Part shown: one piece after another, positions 32,701 to 44,589 of the stretch
Layout of the letters: each line of letters begins with the position of its first letter
Numbering within the stretch: the stretch's first letter is position 1
NCBI RefSeq assembly: GCF_000315625.1
Contig: NW_005434649.1
Location: forward strand, 315,451 to 379,450
Direction: 5' to 3'
DNA from: Guillardia theta CCMP2712
Taxonomy: Eukaryota; Cryptophyceae; Pyrenomonadales; Geminigeraceae
DNA: 64,000 nt
The notes under the pieces: generated by a model
What the model was told of the DNA's origin: nothing
The model's input: only the letters and a program-made list of their open reading frames with translations
Databases searched by the model: none
Translations under genes and position numbers: made by a program

Positions 32701-33633
32701 GACAAGTTGTCACCAACAGCAGACTGACAACCGGAACGTGAGAGTTGTCTTCAACCCTGGAGCCGTGGCTGCAGGCATGAGTGTCGTGCTGGAGATCGAG
32801 ATCAACGCAGTGGAGGAGGGGAGAGTGATGGACGAAATTGTGATAGAGACCGAGAAGGAGGTGAGAAGAAGACGGGAGCGAGACGCTCCTCTGACCTGTT
32901 CCATGTTGAAGCATGTTCTGAAGCATGCTCCAGGTGTTCAGCATCCCCGTGTCTGCCGTCATCATCTCCAGCAAGGAGTTCCAGGATTGGATAGAACGAG
33001 GAGGACAGCTCCCTTGCAACGTGGCTGCTGCAGACTCGAACTCGAAGCACGTGCTGCGATCGAAACCTCCATCGCTGGCGACGCTGAAGAGAGAGGTTCG
33101 TCGACACGTGTTCTTGCTATGGACTTATGGATGCTGTGAAGGGAACCACGACTTCCAAGTCGAAGATGTTCTCAGAGGTGTCTGAAAGCACTTGGTCTCT
33201 CGTCTTCTCACTCGTTGACAGAGTCTCCGAGATCTTCAAGATCCCGTCCCTGAGCCTCAGCTGAGCAAGTACACGACAGACAAGGACTGGGTGGTTGACC
33301 CGACACGATCGGTGATGAACTTGGAGAGAAGAGGAGAGGGGAGGGGAGAGGAGAGGAGGAGTGCTGAGAGGAGGAGAGGCAGGATGTTTGATAGCAGTGC
33401 AGAGGAAGAGACGGGAAGTAACGGTTCTGACATGCATAGCAGTTGGCTGAAATCAGAAATCTCAACCAAGAGCAAAGAATGCAACTGTTGACCATCCAGG
33501 TACCGGATCTTGCATGCTTGCCGCGCGTATTGATGGGACTGTGCAGGACATGAAACGGAAAGGGAAGATCGTGACTGAAGAAGCGAGCAGGGAGGAGAAG
33601 GAAACGAAGTCAGAGGAAGCAAGTGCTGAATAG
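26722..33633 (+). CDS. SPAG17: SPAG17/PF6 homologue, flagellar central-pair (C1a projection) protein, multi-exon
   Basis: SPAG17/PF6 builds the C1a projection of the axonemal central pair and is needed for normal beating. The exon from about 26722 (acceptor TTTCATGCAG) to 27987 carries GYMDWMEDVKVVEM and HIPHESLSVSIILDAVLQQV, matching the N-terminal half. 28137 onward gives PDVLLHRYPREDLLLVAF. A long exon, about 28565-30286, has the middle domain (RYGDTEWRWTTMDGDVVRH, MRRDGSGFELMH). 30597 begins VREKMALFAEHRHLHDP. Later exons include LRPAHYDILNRPRKHPIPDM. The C-terminal ASH-like domain is FGQLEIGK, YRFKLVLSNIGVELARYRIR, VVFNPGAVAAGMSVVLEIEI and FSIPVSAVIISSKEF. The last exon ends KSEEASAE at 33633. 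One intron, at 32668, is GC-AG. Introns are strikingly pyrimidine-rich. The N-terminus may be incomplete because a gap lies 220 bp upstream; internal exon limits are approximate. Confidence 0.85.
31881..31980 (+). repeat. (TCTCC)n / CCTCCC pyrimidine tract in a SPAG17 intron
   Basis: About 18 pentamers TCTCC/CTCCC, purely pyrimidine for about 100 nt, between exons of SPAG17. Similar tracts occur in its introns near 30300-30470 and 31580-31720; the GGAGA tract at 30814-30850 is the purine counterpart. Confidence 0.85.
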
Positions 33634-34107
33634 TCGAACTTCACTCCCTCACTTTGTCAATGTTGATGAGAATCCTCGAAGCTCTACTCTTGTCTCCTGC
33701 TCTCCTACCATGCAGCTGATCGTATCGCCTCCTGGCTACGTGCCGATCCTCTTCCATCTGCCCTAGCAGGCAGTCTCACCGTCCACGAGTCTTCACTGCC
33801 CCCTCCCCCTCCTCCTCCCTCTCCCCCTCCCTCCGTCCTGCTCTGCTCCCATCCTTGTGACTATCGGGCCAAATAGTCTCAACGGACCTAACGAAAGCGA
33901 AAAATGGAGGCAGAGCAGAAACAGGAAAAAGGACAGGGATGAGACAAGGAGGAGGGGGCGGAGGGGGCGGAGGAGGAGGATACAAGGAGGAGGAGGGGGC
34001 ATGGAGAGGAGAGGAGAGGAGAGGAAAGGAGAGGAAAGGAGAGGAAAGGAGAGGAGCGGGGTCTGCTGCTGTCGTGACATGATGGTCGGAGCGACGTCAA
34101 GAAAGCG
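33634..34107. other. Short spacer between SPAG17 and the HEAT-repeat gene
   Basis: 33800-33835 is C/T-rich. 33940-34060 is purine-only sequence (GGAGGAGGGGG, then GGAGAGGAAA repeats). It probably holds the SPAG17 3' end and the promoter of the next gene. No gene seen. Confidence 0.5.
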
Positions 34108-37100
34108 ATGGCAAGCAAGGACAAGGAGATCAACGTCAAGAGGCAGAGACCGTCGAAGCTCGGCTTCAAGATCCTGATCGAGAGGCTGAGAGAGGAGGAG
34201 GATGAAGCAGAGAAGGGCACCTGGGCGATCTGGGGCCTGCTGTCTACCTGGAACCCGTTCTGGAGGAACAACCAGGTAGAGGAACGCGGGAGGATGAGGA
34301 CAGGAGGAAGAGATTTTGATCAATGTCACGAGCAGTTGTCCATCCTTGAACTGTCAAAGACGACTGAGACTCACTTTGTACGTGAGATCGCGAGGAACAT
34401 GGCGAGGAGGAACTCGAAGCTGTGCCTCTACTCCATGGGAGCTCTTACTCAGTTCGCGTTCCTCAACGCAGGTGATGTGATCGTAACACAACATCTCGGT
34501 GAATGCTCACCAGACGCCAAACGTGAGATCGCTGCCGATACACGTGTCATGGGAAAACTTCAAGAGCTCCTGTCGGTCGTGGGAATGGATATGACGTACG
34601 ATGAGCACAGATTGCAGTACAGCGCCGGCGAGATTGTACTTGTACTGCAGTCATACCATGCTGACTTCAATCTCAGCGTGTCTTCTCAGCGCTCTCACTT
34701 CTGCCCCGACATCTGCAGGTGAGACTGCTGCTGGTGTTGACGGCTTGACCTGTCCTAGATGTCTGTCTGCGTGTCGCTACCAACGACGCCATCATGAACA
34801 ATCTCAACAACCTCGCAAGGTATCCCTGCGGTGTTGAGAGCGTTCTCACTGGCTGATGCATACATGCTTCATAGAACTGGAAGTGAAGCTCTCAACCAGA
34901 CGATTGTCGACATTGTCTTCGGCCTCTCGTTCCACCATGAGGTGATCAGCTCGCTGTCTGCTCTGGAAGTAAGTCCAGCAGGTCCAGCAGCATCTGGTGC
35001 GTCACAGGTACACCCAGCTGATGCTGAGGATGCTGGAGCAGAGCCAAGGGAGGTAAAGTGAACAAATGCTGACGATGTTCCTGTGAGATGCGTTAGTAGA
35101 ACTTCAGCTTTCTTGAAGGTTGCCATCGCCATCGTCAACTTCACAGAGAGGAGTCACGTGCGAAGTTTTGTTGGGCAGCAGGCAAGCATCAGCTCCTTGT
35201 ATGCGGGAACTAACAGTTGACGTCTGCCAGTGCGTTTCCATGTTGTTGTCTGCCCTTACAGTCATCGTAAGAGAGGAGGTGCTGGTGCTCGAGGACCAGA
35301 AGCTCTTGGGATGTTTCAGCACCACGAGCTTAGAAGACTCTCACGATGCTGCTTCCAAGATTTACTCACTGCATGTTCTTTATCCCCTCTCGATCTTGTC
35401 CAGCCATGAGGTGAATACCCTGTCGATCTGATCGAGCCTGAAATTTTGAAAGGAAATTCATGAAAGCTTGAGAGGGAAGCGTTTTCTTGCTAACCTGAAA
35501 GAGTTCGTCAACATGTATCATCGAAGAATCATCAGCAAACAAGTGCAAGACACGCCAGAAGCAGCATCGATCATGCGAATCGTGCAGATTTTGTCAAATC
35601 TTCAAAGAACGCCTGGTTGACAACGATTTGGTATAAACGAGCTCTGACTGTCCCTACTCAGATGGGCAACAAGCCATCAAAACAAGTAACCTGCCAGGAG
35701 CTTTGGTCAAAATCTTCGAAGATCAGCATGTAGAAGTAAGAAACACTGATCAACTGACAAGATGCGTGACGTATACCCGAAGATAAGAGGAGAAATGTGC
35801 AAGTTCGTTCACAGTTGCCCTTTGCTCTGGGAGGAGGAGAGAGACAAAGTCTTGCCTATCCTCTTCTCTCTCCTGGGGGACAAGTCAGCTGAAGTTCGTA
35901 GGGAAGCCATGCATGCCGTATCTGAGATCTTTCACGTGCGAGCTACAAGAGGCGAGCTAGGAGAGTCCCTGAGCTTCTGCTGCAGAGGCCCGACGATGCT
36001 TTCATGCTGCAGCTGGTGGACATGGTAGAGGGAAAGCCCAAGGCGAAGAGGAAGTCAGGAGTTGGAATCTTGAGCATTCTTGCGAAGCAGTACTTGTCAC
36101 TGCAATGATGTCGACGACGATGACAACTTTTTACCAGGGAGAGCATCCGGCCAGCTGTGGTCAGGTTTCTTCTCGATCGGCAATGCCTGCAGGAGCATGC
36201 GAGTCAAGCAGCTGATGCTGTTGGCAGGGTCGTTATGTCGGCAGACTTGACTCAAGTCCTGTGGGTCTGCGTGACCCTCGAAGCCGCTGCCATCGATGAG
36301 GAGACGTGTAACGCGCTAGCTGACAGCATCATCACCTCCGGCATGTTCGGCAGGCTCAACACTAGCAAGACGATCCTCCTCGACACGCTCAGCATGCTCC
36401 TCTACATTCTCGTGCACTGCAAGACCAGGACAAACTCAGTCGCCATGGCTGAGTTTCTCCTGAAGCTCCTGGTCGTCCTCCCTCGTCAGCACTCGCAGCT
36501 CACTCGACCTGCAGGAGACCGACGGGTATCAGAGTCTGGCCATGGCCGACTGGGTCAACGAAGTTCCTCCCCAGTCAGACCAGCACCTGTCGGGTTACCA
36601 CCAGCTTCAGGTCACCCCACACCTCCTCCTGCTCTCTCGCTCACCCTCCTCGCAGCTCTCATCGTACAACAACATCCCCGTAGCTCCCCTGGAGGCTGTG
36701 GTGCAGCTCTTCAGCTTTGCCCGGGCGGAGAGGATGTACGAGGAGGAGAGCTTCAAGAGGGTCCGGTTGGAAGTGACCAGACTGATGACGAGGAGGGTCA
36801 AGACGGATGTCATACAGCTGAGAAAGTCTTGTATCGACGTGCTGGGCTACATCGCTGAGCCCAGCGACCGAGAGGTCGTGTCCGCCATGATCGATGCCAC
36901 CATGGACGAGGACAGAGACATCTCAGACAGCGCGCATGTGGCGCTGAGAAGAATGTGCATTGAGAGCGAAAGCAATGGAGCGATGCCATCTGTCTTCTCT
37001 CCCGTCAGGACTCCAGCTGAGAGCATCTCCAAGAGGACCGCAGAGGACAACCAGGAGGAGGAGAAGGTAGTCGGCTACCTAGATGGGGAGAAGGTGAAGC

Positions 37101-38795
37101 TGCCGCAGGAAGCAACCACGGGCGGCCTGCGGGACAAGATCGCGCAGGTTCAGGTGTACTGGAGCATTTCGTTCCGGTGCAGAGCAGATGTACAAGAGAA
37201 GGCAAGAAGCATCAAGGATGCTGTGGTGGCGGTAATGCTGTATGATTGGTCTCGTCTTACCGGATGCCAGGCGTCAAGGGGTTTGAGTTGTCTCATGTAC
37301 TCCGTTAGCTCGTTGCAGGCTGAGAAGGATGAATACGATGTGACGGAGTACATGAACTTACAAGACAGGCTCGACAAGGAGATGGAGGTAAACAGGACCA
37401 ACATGTCAGAAGAACTCCTCACGTACTCGGTTTGCAGGAGGAGATTTCAGACCTCTATCAGAAGCTGATCATCAAGAAGAGCAAGCTTGTTTCTGACCTG
37501 AGAACTCGTCAAGAAGACGAAATCAACGTCCTGATCTCCAAGAAACCTATGTATGCTCCCCCTATGCTCCAGCTTCTAGGCTGACTTCTTCTACACAGCT
37601 CCCCCCTCTTCGAAGACGCCAAAGAAGTGAAGAAACTTGTACACACTGCTCCTGCTGATGCTCCTGCCTGTGCCAGACGTCGTCTTCGGTTTTTACAGGA
37701 GAGGAAGAGAGAGAGTATCAAAAGAAGGACAGAGAGCTCAAATACGAGTACTTGTCCTGGTCTGATGGGTGTCGACACACTGACAAAGTTACAGCAACTA
37801 CATCAGGGAGCTGGCGATTTTTGACAAGTCGCTGAGAGATCTGAAAGAAAAACATGAAGAAGAGCTGAGAAAGCTCGGGAAGGAGCAGGACGAGTATACA
37901 CATGTACCACGGAGGAGGAGGAGGAGGAGGATATGTTACTGATGAGAAACGTTTCAGATGAGTATGGAGGATAGAGAGGAGAAGTTGAAGCAGAAACGTG
38001 TTAACAGGATGGCAGCCCTGAAGTTGGAGCAGGTCAGCATAGAGTCTTCGATCAAACCTTCCCGTCCCTCCTCTTCCACTCTTCTCAATTTTTAGCCTCA
38101 GTCTCCCGACCTCTCTCCTCGCTTAGAGTTCTTGACTAGAGCTCGCAGGAGCAACGCAAGACCGGCCAGCTCGGGCAGGCCTCGGACGAGCTAACATGGT
38201 CCCTTATGAAAGACAAGATCAGCAAGGTCGAGCTGTAAACTTGTGATGTCGCGGTCTCATCGTCAGAGCAGTCAGATATCTTCGTCGCATGCCTCACGGC
38301 CGAGTTCCTCGACGATCCTCTAGCAAGCAAGCAGCTTGTTGAAGCCTTCCGCCGAGGTGTTCGGATTATCTCTATCATCATCGACGCGCTCCCGGGCATG
38401 TACGACAACCCGGTACCGCACGTCTCTTCTCAGCTGCACTCCTGTCCTACATGACCGTTCTACATCTCCTCTCCATCTCTACGTTTCCTCGCTGACAAAG
38501 GCGCATCAAGGGCGCTAAGCTCGGGCTGCCATTCAGCGGTGGGCTCAAATGGTGGCCTCCTCGCCGCGACATGGCGAGGTATCTTACACAAACTCCCATC
38601 AACCTCGCTCAGGTGCTTGACTTGTCTTCCTTCTCCTACCCTATGATGATGACGAACTTGAGGCAGGCCGGTGGAGCAATCCCTTCAGCATCTTCAAGTT
38701 TTTCGTTGCTTCTCGAAGCATTGCACCACGACATTGAGGCAATCATCACGAAGAATCCTCATCACAAAGCAAAGAATTCTGATGAAGTAGTTTAA
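34108..38795 (+). CDS. HEAT/armadillo-repeat protein with coiled coil and a C-terminal TIR-like segment, multi-exon
   Basis: Starts MASKDKEINVKRQRPSKLG. Helical repeats appear exon after exon: TIVDIVFGLSFHHEVISSL, DKVLPILFSLLGDKSAEVRR with EAMHAVSEIF, VVRFLLDRQCLQEHASQAAD, and CIDVLGYIAEPSDREVVSAM with RDISDSAHVALRRM. This alternation of amphipathic helices with conserved D/R is typical of HEAT repeats. From about 37300 the protein becomes a coiled coil (DVTEYMNLQDRLDKEME, EREEKLKQKR-like). A late exon after 38268 reads QSDIFVACLTAEFLDDP, then LVEAFRRGVRIISIIID. This resembles the middle of a TIR domain (SDxFhhhhSxxFhxS...E..A...G.RIIPI), but the usual first strand is not visible and the usual catalytic Glu position appears to be Gln. 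The final exon has LKWWPPRRDMARYLTQTP. The exact 3' end (38752 or 38795) depends on the last splice. Function unknown. Confidence 0.6.
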
Positions 38796-39108
38796 TTGCG
38801 TCATGCAAGCATTCTGACATTCAATGCTCCTGATATTTCATCTCACATCAACTTGGAGCTGCGCCAGCAAAAAAAGTCTGCTAGAGTTCTCCTATCGCTG
38901 ATTTCTTTACAAGGGTGCCTTCAAGGTAGACCTGGCGGTACCCAACCGATCTGTGCAACACCGATCTACATTTCGCCTCCAAAATCACAGATTTGGAAAC
39001 ATGCCATCCATGACAAGTTCCCCTCAAAGTCGCAGAACTGAGAATCTCAAAAATATTACATGACACTTGCCCTGTCTCAGAGTGGCTGATAGAGAACAGA
39101 TTAAACTA
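38796..39108. other. Spacer between convergent genes
   Basis: AT-rich 3' flanks of the HEAT-repeat gene and the PP2C gene. Nothing else recognised. Confidence 0.4.
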
Positions 39109-41339
39109 TCATGGGCATTCGTGGGCAGCTACACCTAGAAAGTTGTAAGCGAGAAGTGGTCGACCACACTCAAACTTACCCAATTCAAATGATTCCCCAT
39201 TGAAATGCTTCTTGCCATCTAAAATGACCATCGAGCAAGAAACGTTGTCGTCGCTAACCATCAAGACTGCCAAATAGCAAGCAGCCAATATCGTCTTGGC
39301 AGGACTTGTTCTAATATTGGGGACTGGCTTCTCGTTTGCAAACATTTGCAAGTATTCGTGGGCTGACTCGTATGCTGACGTCCAAGTATCATCCGAGAGC
39401 TTGTTGTAAACAACATTGAACACGGCATCAAACAGCTCGCTCATCGAAGTTTGACTTGGGTCGGGGAGACTATCGGCTTCATGAATCTTGATGAGCAAGG
39501 CTTCTAGACAGGTGCCGGTGAAGAAATCTGGCCGTTTGCAATATCCAACAGGGTCCGTGAGGAAATGCGTAACCATATCTGGGGTCCTGAAGGCCTCCTT
39601 GGAAAAAAATCCATCACATGACAAAAGCAAACACTGGCTGGCGCCATTTGCAATCTGAAAAACAATAAGCTACACAAACAAACATTCAACATTGGTCACC
39701 TTCCACTCGAAAACTTCTGGATGCTGCAGCGGATGTTCCTTCTTCATGCGATGCCCGACCGCACGCGTCGGTTCTACCTCCAAAACCTGCACAACACACT
39801 ATCATCCAACCAAAAATCACAGCAAAAGATTTCTCACCCTCCAACGCTCCTCTCCGGGCATGTTACTAATATTGAATGGTCTCCGCGAAGGTGCAAAATT
39901 GTGCTTTTTCCGTAGCAGCTCAAATTCTCTGAAACCAACTCCAGTCGGATCGTTGTTCATGCCGCTAGGAGATCCATCCTTGGCAATCTTAAGGCACACG
40001 TGACAAGAGAAACTCTAACGTTGGTTTACCTTCAAGTCTCCAGTCAAACCGTGAGATTCTGTTTCATACCGCCCGCTTCTGGTAACGCCTTTGCCCTCTT
40101 TGAAAAATTGATCACAATATGAGGTGAAGCAAAAAAGTATCCATACTCAAAGTGCCTTGCTCCTCGTCCCAAACTCGCATTGAGCCTTCCATGATTGCTT
40201 TGGTACTTGTCAGAATACTTCCTCCAATCTAAGGCACCAACCTCCAGTTTTGTTATCGAAAACAAGGGCCTTAGAATCCCCAAGGCATGAAGCATACACC
40301 TGTTTGGAAGAGAGTCACAAGCATGAATTCTCCAGGAATAGGGATTACTTTGGTTGCTGGGCCGTTGGGGTCATTCGAATGAACCCAGCATGCAACAGCA
40401 GTTGATCCTGAAACGTTCCATTAGACACGCGATCCATCTCCACACACTTGATAAGATACCTGATTGTGCAAGGGGATAATCCGTCGGCATCAGATCCTTG
40501 TATACAAATTCAACCTGTGGAAGCCCTTGTATCTCAAATTACCTGACACTTGATGTATGCTGCATCTAGTGCTTTCACAACCTGTTTGATGAAAATTTAT
40601 GATTCAGGTATACAATAATTAATTAGACATACCGTAGGAGGGGATCCTTCATCACAAATTTTGGTTAAATCAGTTGCGCCCAATTCGCTGTTTAAAAATC
40701 AATGTCCTGTCCTGAAGAATACAAGCAGCTCACTTATAAAAGCACTCCGCCAACTTTATCCTAAGTAGCGACGACGCATGCTTTCCTCCTAAAATAATGC
40801 AGTTAGATCCTTAAAGTGCTGCTCAAAGCTAATGTACCATGCCCATCAAAGACTCCAAAAAGCTTGCCATCTGCACAAAGGATTACTTTCACGCAGCTGC
40901 TCAGAGAACGACGAGACCAGCATACGACGTATCCTCATTATTGTGCCTGGCTCCTTTTACCGTAACCTGACACCGATATTGAGCAATGACAGTGATCAAA
41001 CTTCGACACTAACCTCAATATATGAAAATCCTTTGGTTCCATCGCAGAACACCCAAGGCTTCAGCTCCTTTTCAACAAATTATGCGACAAAACCAACTAG
41101 AAACAATAAATACAGTTTTTTGCGAGTTATAGAATTTCTTCAGCCATCCCGATAACAGATTTTCACTGAAGGACGAACAAGTCAACATTGAAGTCGGGGG
41201 AGCAAAAGACCGAAATCATACCGCTCTGATGAATGGTGATCTGAGTCTTCAGAAAGAGTGAAACAAAGGTGTCAAGGACATAATTCAAATATCATCAAAG
41301 CACACTACCATTAGCCCCTGACTTAGCACCCGCAGACAT
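39109..41339 (-). CDS. PP2C-type (PPM) Ser/Thr protein phosphatase, multi-exon
   Basis: Removes phosphate from Ser/Thr with two metal ions. The start MSAGAKSGAN at 41339 is followed by several small exons, SGWLKKFYNSQKT and ELKPWVFCDGTKGFSYIE. The PP2C core then appears in order: VKGARHNNEDTSYAG (metal-binding Glu-Asp), LFGVFDGHG (the family signature with its metal-binding Asp-Gly), GGKHASSLLRIKLAECFY, GSTAVACWVHSNDPNGPA, a middle exon GALDWRKYSDKYQSN, LLLSCDGFFSKEAF (conserved CDG), and VSDDNVSCSMVIL (the late D-N metal site). All key acidic residues are present, so an active enzyme is expected. The residues before the core look like a small accessory domain of uncertain type. Introns are short, many about 50 nt, and the exact limits of the middle exons (39700-40900) were not all resolved. 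Substrate unknown. Confidence 0.85.
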
Positions 41340-42544
41340 CCTACAAAAAATCAACCCTGCAGTTTTTGAGCAATTCGCAGGTACAACTTGAAGATCTCTT
41401 CAAGCCAGGAAATCTTGAGGGCAGATGAGGGAAGTCCTGACAATCAATAAGCTCAGAACGTTGCACATTGCAGTGGAAGATGTGTAGGTTGAGACGAGAT
41501 ATGGGATAGAAAACATTAGGTTCCATGAGGAGGTGCGGTACGCAGAGGCGAACAAGCATGGAAATATGATGCGAATCAATTCAGAGGAACCCAAAACGAA
41601 TGAGCATTCGCCTCAAGAAATCGGCTATGGCTTGATTCTAAATCCTATAGGGGTTTCATCTTTCAGATCTCTAGCTCTGCGCTGTTCAACTCAGTCTAGC
41701 ACGAGGGTCGTAACAGTGAGGCCTGGATAGGCTTGTCCAATCCACTTTGGATCAGAGACAATATGAGGAATCAATCTTATACGACTAGAGAGGTCCTTTC
41801 ACAACATCATCGCATGATGGATCTCTTCTCTTGCTCCCTGTCTTGTGCTACCATTGCTAGACTGCAGGATGGTAGCAGGGGCAGCATAGCAGCGTCGGCG
41901 GAAGGTCGTCTGTGTCGTTGCGCCACCCCGTAGTAAAAGTGGTAAATGTATTATATATTGTACCACACATTATACATGTACTTTGTTTTTTGTTTAAACA
42001 TGGTTAATTGTGGCTCTGAATCATGGATAGAGTGTTGTAAGTTGTATACATAAGTTATTCAGTCAATTACAGAATTGATAGTCTTATTCTACAATTATAA
42101 AAATAGTAGGTAGACTTCTTTTAAACATAAAATGACAAGTATCAGCCCGCTATTTTTAAACTAATATTAAAAGTGGGGGGTCACCCACCCACTGGACGCT
42201 TCTTCTGCCACCCACCCATCAAGACTTACCTAGTTTGCAAGGTACCCAGCTAATGGATATAATACATAGAGATACTAGGGTTGCCCTACCTACCCACCCC
42301 TCCCAGTAGCCTCTTTTGATTTACTACCACGGAGGTCCCGAAAGCCTGAGGACCGTGAGAAGGCTCTGCTGACAATTTCATATATTTTTATCATGAATAA
42401 TAGTAATAAATATCGAATTCCTATGTTTTCGCTGCTATTGAGGAAGCGAATGAGAAAGAATCGATGCTCTTTCGCAACGTTCCGAGGTAATGCTGACCCA
42501 TAAAAACGGGACCAGAGCAGAAATGACCATAGGATCCCGGATCC

Positions 42545-42990
42545 GACGATTCTCTCAGCAAGTCTCAAGGCGCAGTCCGGGGGCGCAGCCCGGCCGGCCC
42601 GGCGCCGGCGGGGCCGGGCGCCGGCGCCGGCGGTAGTACCTCACGGCCCGATGCACCGAGTCGGAGCCGCCGGTGAGCCTGAGACGGTCACGGTACATGC
42701 CGTGTAGGCCCGCCATTCCTCGAGTCCGATCACCGTGGCCGCATCATCAGTGGCACTGATTCCCTCGGTGTCTCACTGCCGGCGATCAATTCAGGCTCAG
42801 TAGTGGCCATTCCTATTTCACTGATCTCCCGAGCCCAGGCGCCCCGGCCCGCCCTGATGATGCTACTGAGCCGGCCCGCCGGCCTTGCGCCCGGCCGGGG
42901 CCGACCGGGCTCGCACACCGTGGCACGGCCCGCCGGCGGCGCGCCGGGCCGACACACTGGGCCACTCACTGTCTGAGTCAGTAGTACCGT
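42545..42990. repeat. GC-palindrome island
   Basis: Dense GGCC, GCCGGC and GGCGCC palindromes interspersed with GAGTC/CTGAGT, GATC and GTACC words. Composition and vocabulary match the islands at 5572-5662, 8495-8850, 16790-17100 and 23690-23960. All five lie between genes. Confidence 0.6.
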
Positions 42991-43738
42991 CACCGAATGC
43001 GGTATTACGGGAGTCGAGAGCAGTTGAGCTGTAAAAGAAGCCTGCCGCACGGTAGGGGGCATATGTCAGTAGGGGGTCCTTGCATCGAGGCAAATGGGGG
43101 GTGGAGGTACTCAGCTCACAAACTAATTTGCAAGCGAGTCTGTGACCGACATTTACAAACTGATCAATACAAAAATCTAATCATTCAATAAAACTTTGAA
43201 ATCAAATTGCATATATCAAATAAAAATATGAATTTACATTGGTGAAGGCACCCTTTTGAGAAATACACCCACTGATTTGTACTTGCCAATATTACTTGGC
43301 TAGTGAGATGACCTACCATAATATTGAGGTCAATCATCTACATTCTTGTACCCTACATTTTACCTAAAAACACCCACCCTTTAGACTTAACATGCCTCCA
43401 CCCATGCAACCAGCCACACCTTCCCGCTATCTGCAACCGCCAACTGAGTATTTTGCCTTTAGCTCCAATTCATGCCTACCCCTTTTGCATCCCAGGATAC
43501 TCACCACCCACCCAGATACATCACTACCCCCCTTTATGACCTGAATTTGTTTCAGATGTCTCTATGTATGGTTTTTCAGGACCACCCCTACCCCTGCACA
43601 GGCACCTTTACCGCACCTTGACGGCACCGTCCACCCTGGGGGAGAAAATTGGAAATCCTGACTAGACAGTAGATTCCATGCGACCTTTCCATTCCTGAAG
43701 CCTCCTGCTCCTGCTTCTCCCTCCCTCTCCTCTCTTCC

Positions 43739-43815
43739 CCGTTTGTTGAACCTCTGTAGATCCTAGCTTGCCTAGACAGGCAAGTGCTCTAACCAACCTT
43801 CCTAAGCATTGAAGC
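43739..43815 (-). other. tRNA-like sequence, probably a relic or SINE head
   Basis: On the minus strand TGGTTAGAGCACTTGCC resembles a D-arm/A-box. CTTGC...GCAAG can form a 5-bp anticodon-like stem around CTGTCTAG (8 nt, one too many), and AGAGGTTCAAC resembles a B-box. No proper T-stem or acceptor stem is visible, so a working tRNA is unlikely. Confidence 0.3.
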
Positions 43816-44589
43816 TCTTCCGACTCCATCCCCTTGATGTTTCCTTGAGGGGAAATACGATCCGTGTACTGCGCACAATTGGATACTTTGACCTTATAAA
43901 CCAAGGATCACGAGCATACGAATAGAAGCTTTAAATCTCACAACCTTGCTATTTTTGATTGAAACACACGACCGTATGTTGTTGATCGAAAAATGGCTGA
44001 CGGCTTCTTCAATAGATGCGAACTACAGTGATCATGCTTGCGGCATGCGTAGCCCAAATCATACAATATGGCGATGCCTTCCATGGTGAAGATTGAATGT
44101 TTGCTCTCTCCCTTGAAGATCTAACTGGCATCGATAACAGCGCAAGGCCCAGCAAAGTTTGGGAGTTTTGCACGGCAACAGGCTATCAATCGTAAATGCA
44201 ATGTAATTTGCAGTTGTCATTGACATTTGATGTCGTGTTGATGTGTATGATTGCAGTCATTGCGCATGTCGATCTCAAACAAGAACGACTATCATCAGAA
44301 TAACGGCGTGAAAGTGGGGAAGAATACTGAGGTGTGAAACAAAGATCTATATGGGCTCGTCGCTTTTTTGACTTCAATCAGATCCAAAAACCGACGGGCT
44401 TGACAAATCTGCAAGTCGGGCTGGATTTGGATCAAATAACCGAACATAAGTAGGCCCTCTGATGCTGATAGCTATCTGGACACTGACATAGCAAAATCGA
44501 AGAGGAGCAACCCCGAGTCCTGTGTTCCTTGGAAAGAAGAAGGATGACATACCGTACTGAAGACTACTGCATCTTGCTGTCTCTGACTC

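Larger units (their letters stand above)
41340..44589. other. Long spacer: AT-rich, C-run and GC-island DNA
   Basis: 41930-42170 is AT-rich. 42175-42305 and 43245-43640 contain ACCCACCCAC-like runs. 42545-42990 is a GC island (GGCCGGCCCGGCGCCGGC, CGGGCGCCGGCGCCGG). 43739-43815 resembles a degraded tRNA on the minus strand. 44480-44589 may hold the first exon of the dehydratase gene. No other gene is supported. Confidence 0.5.
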
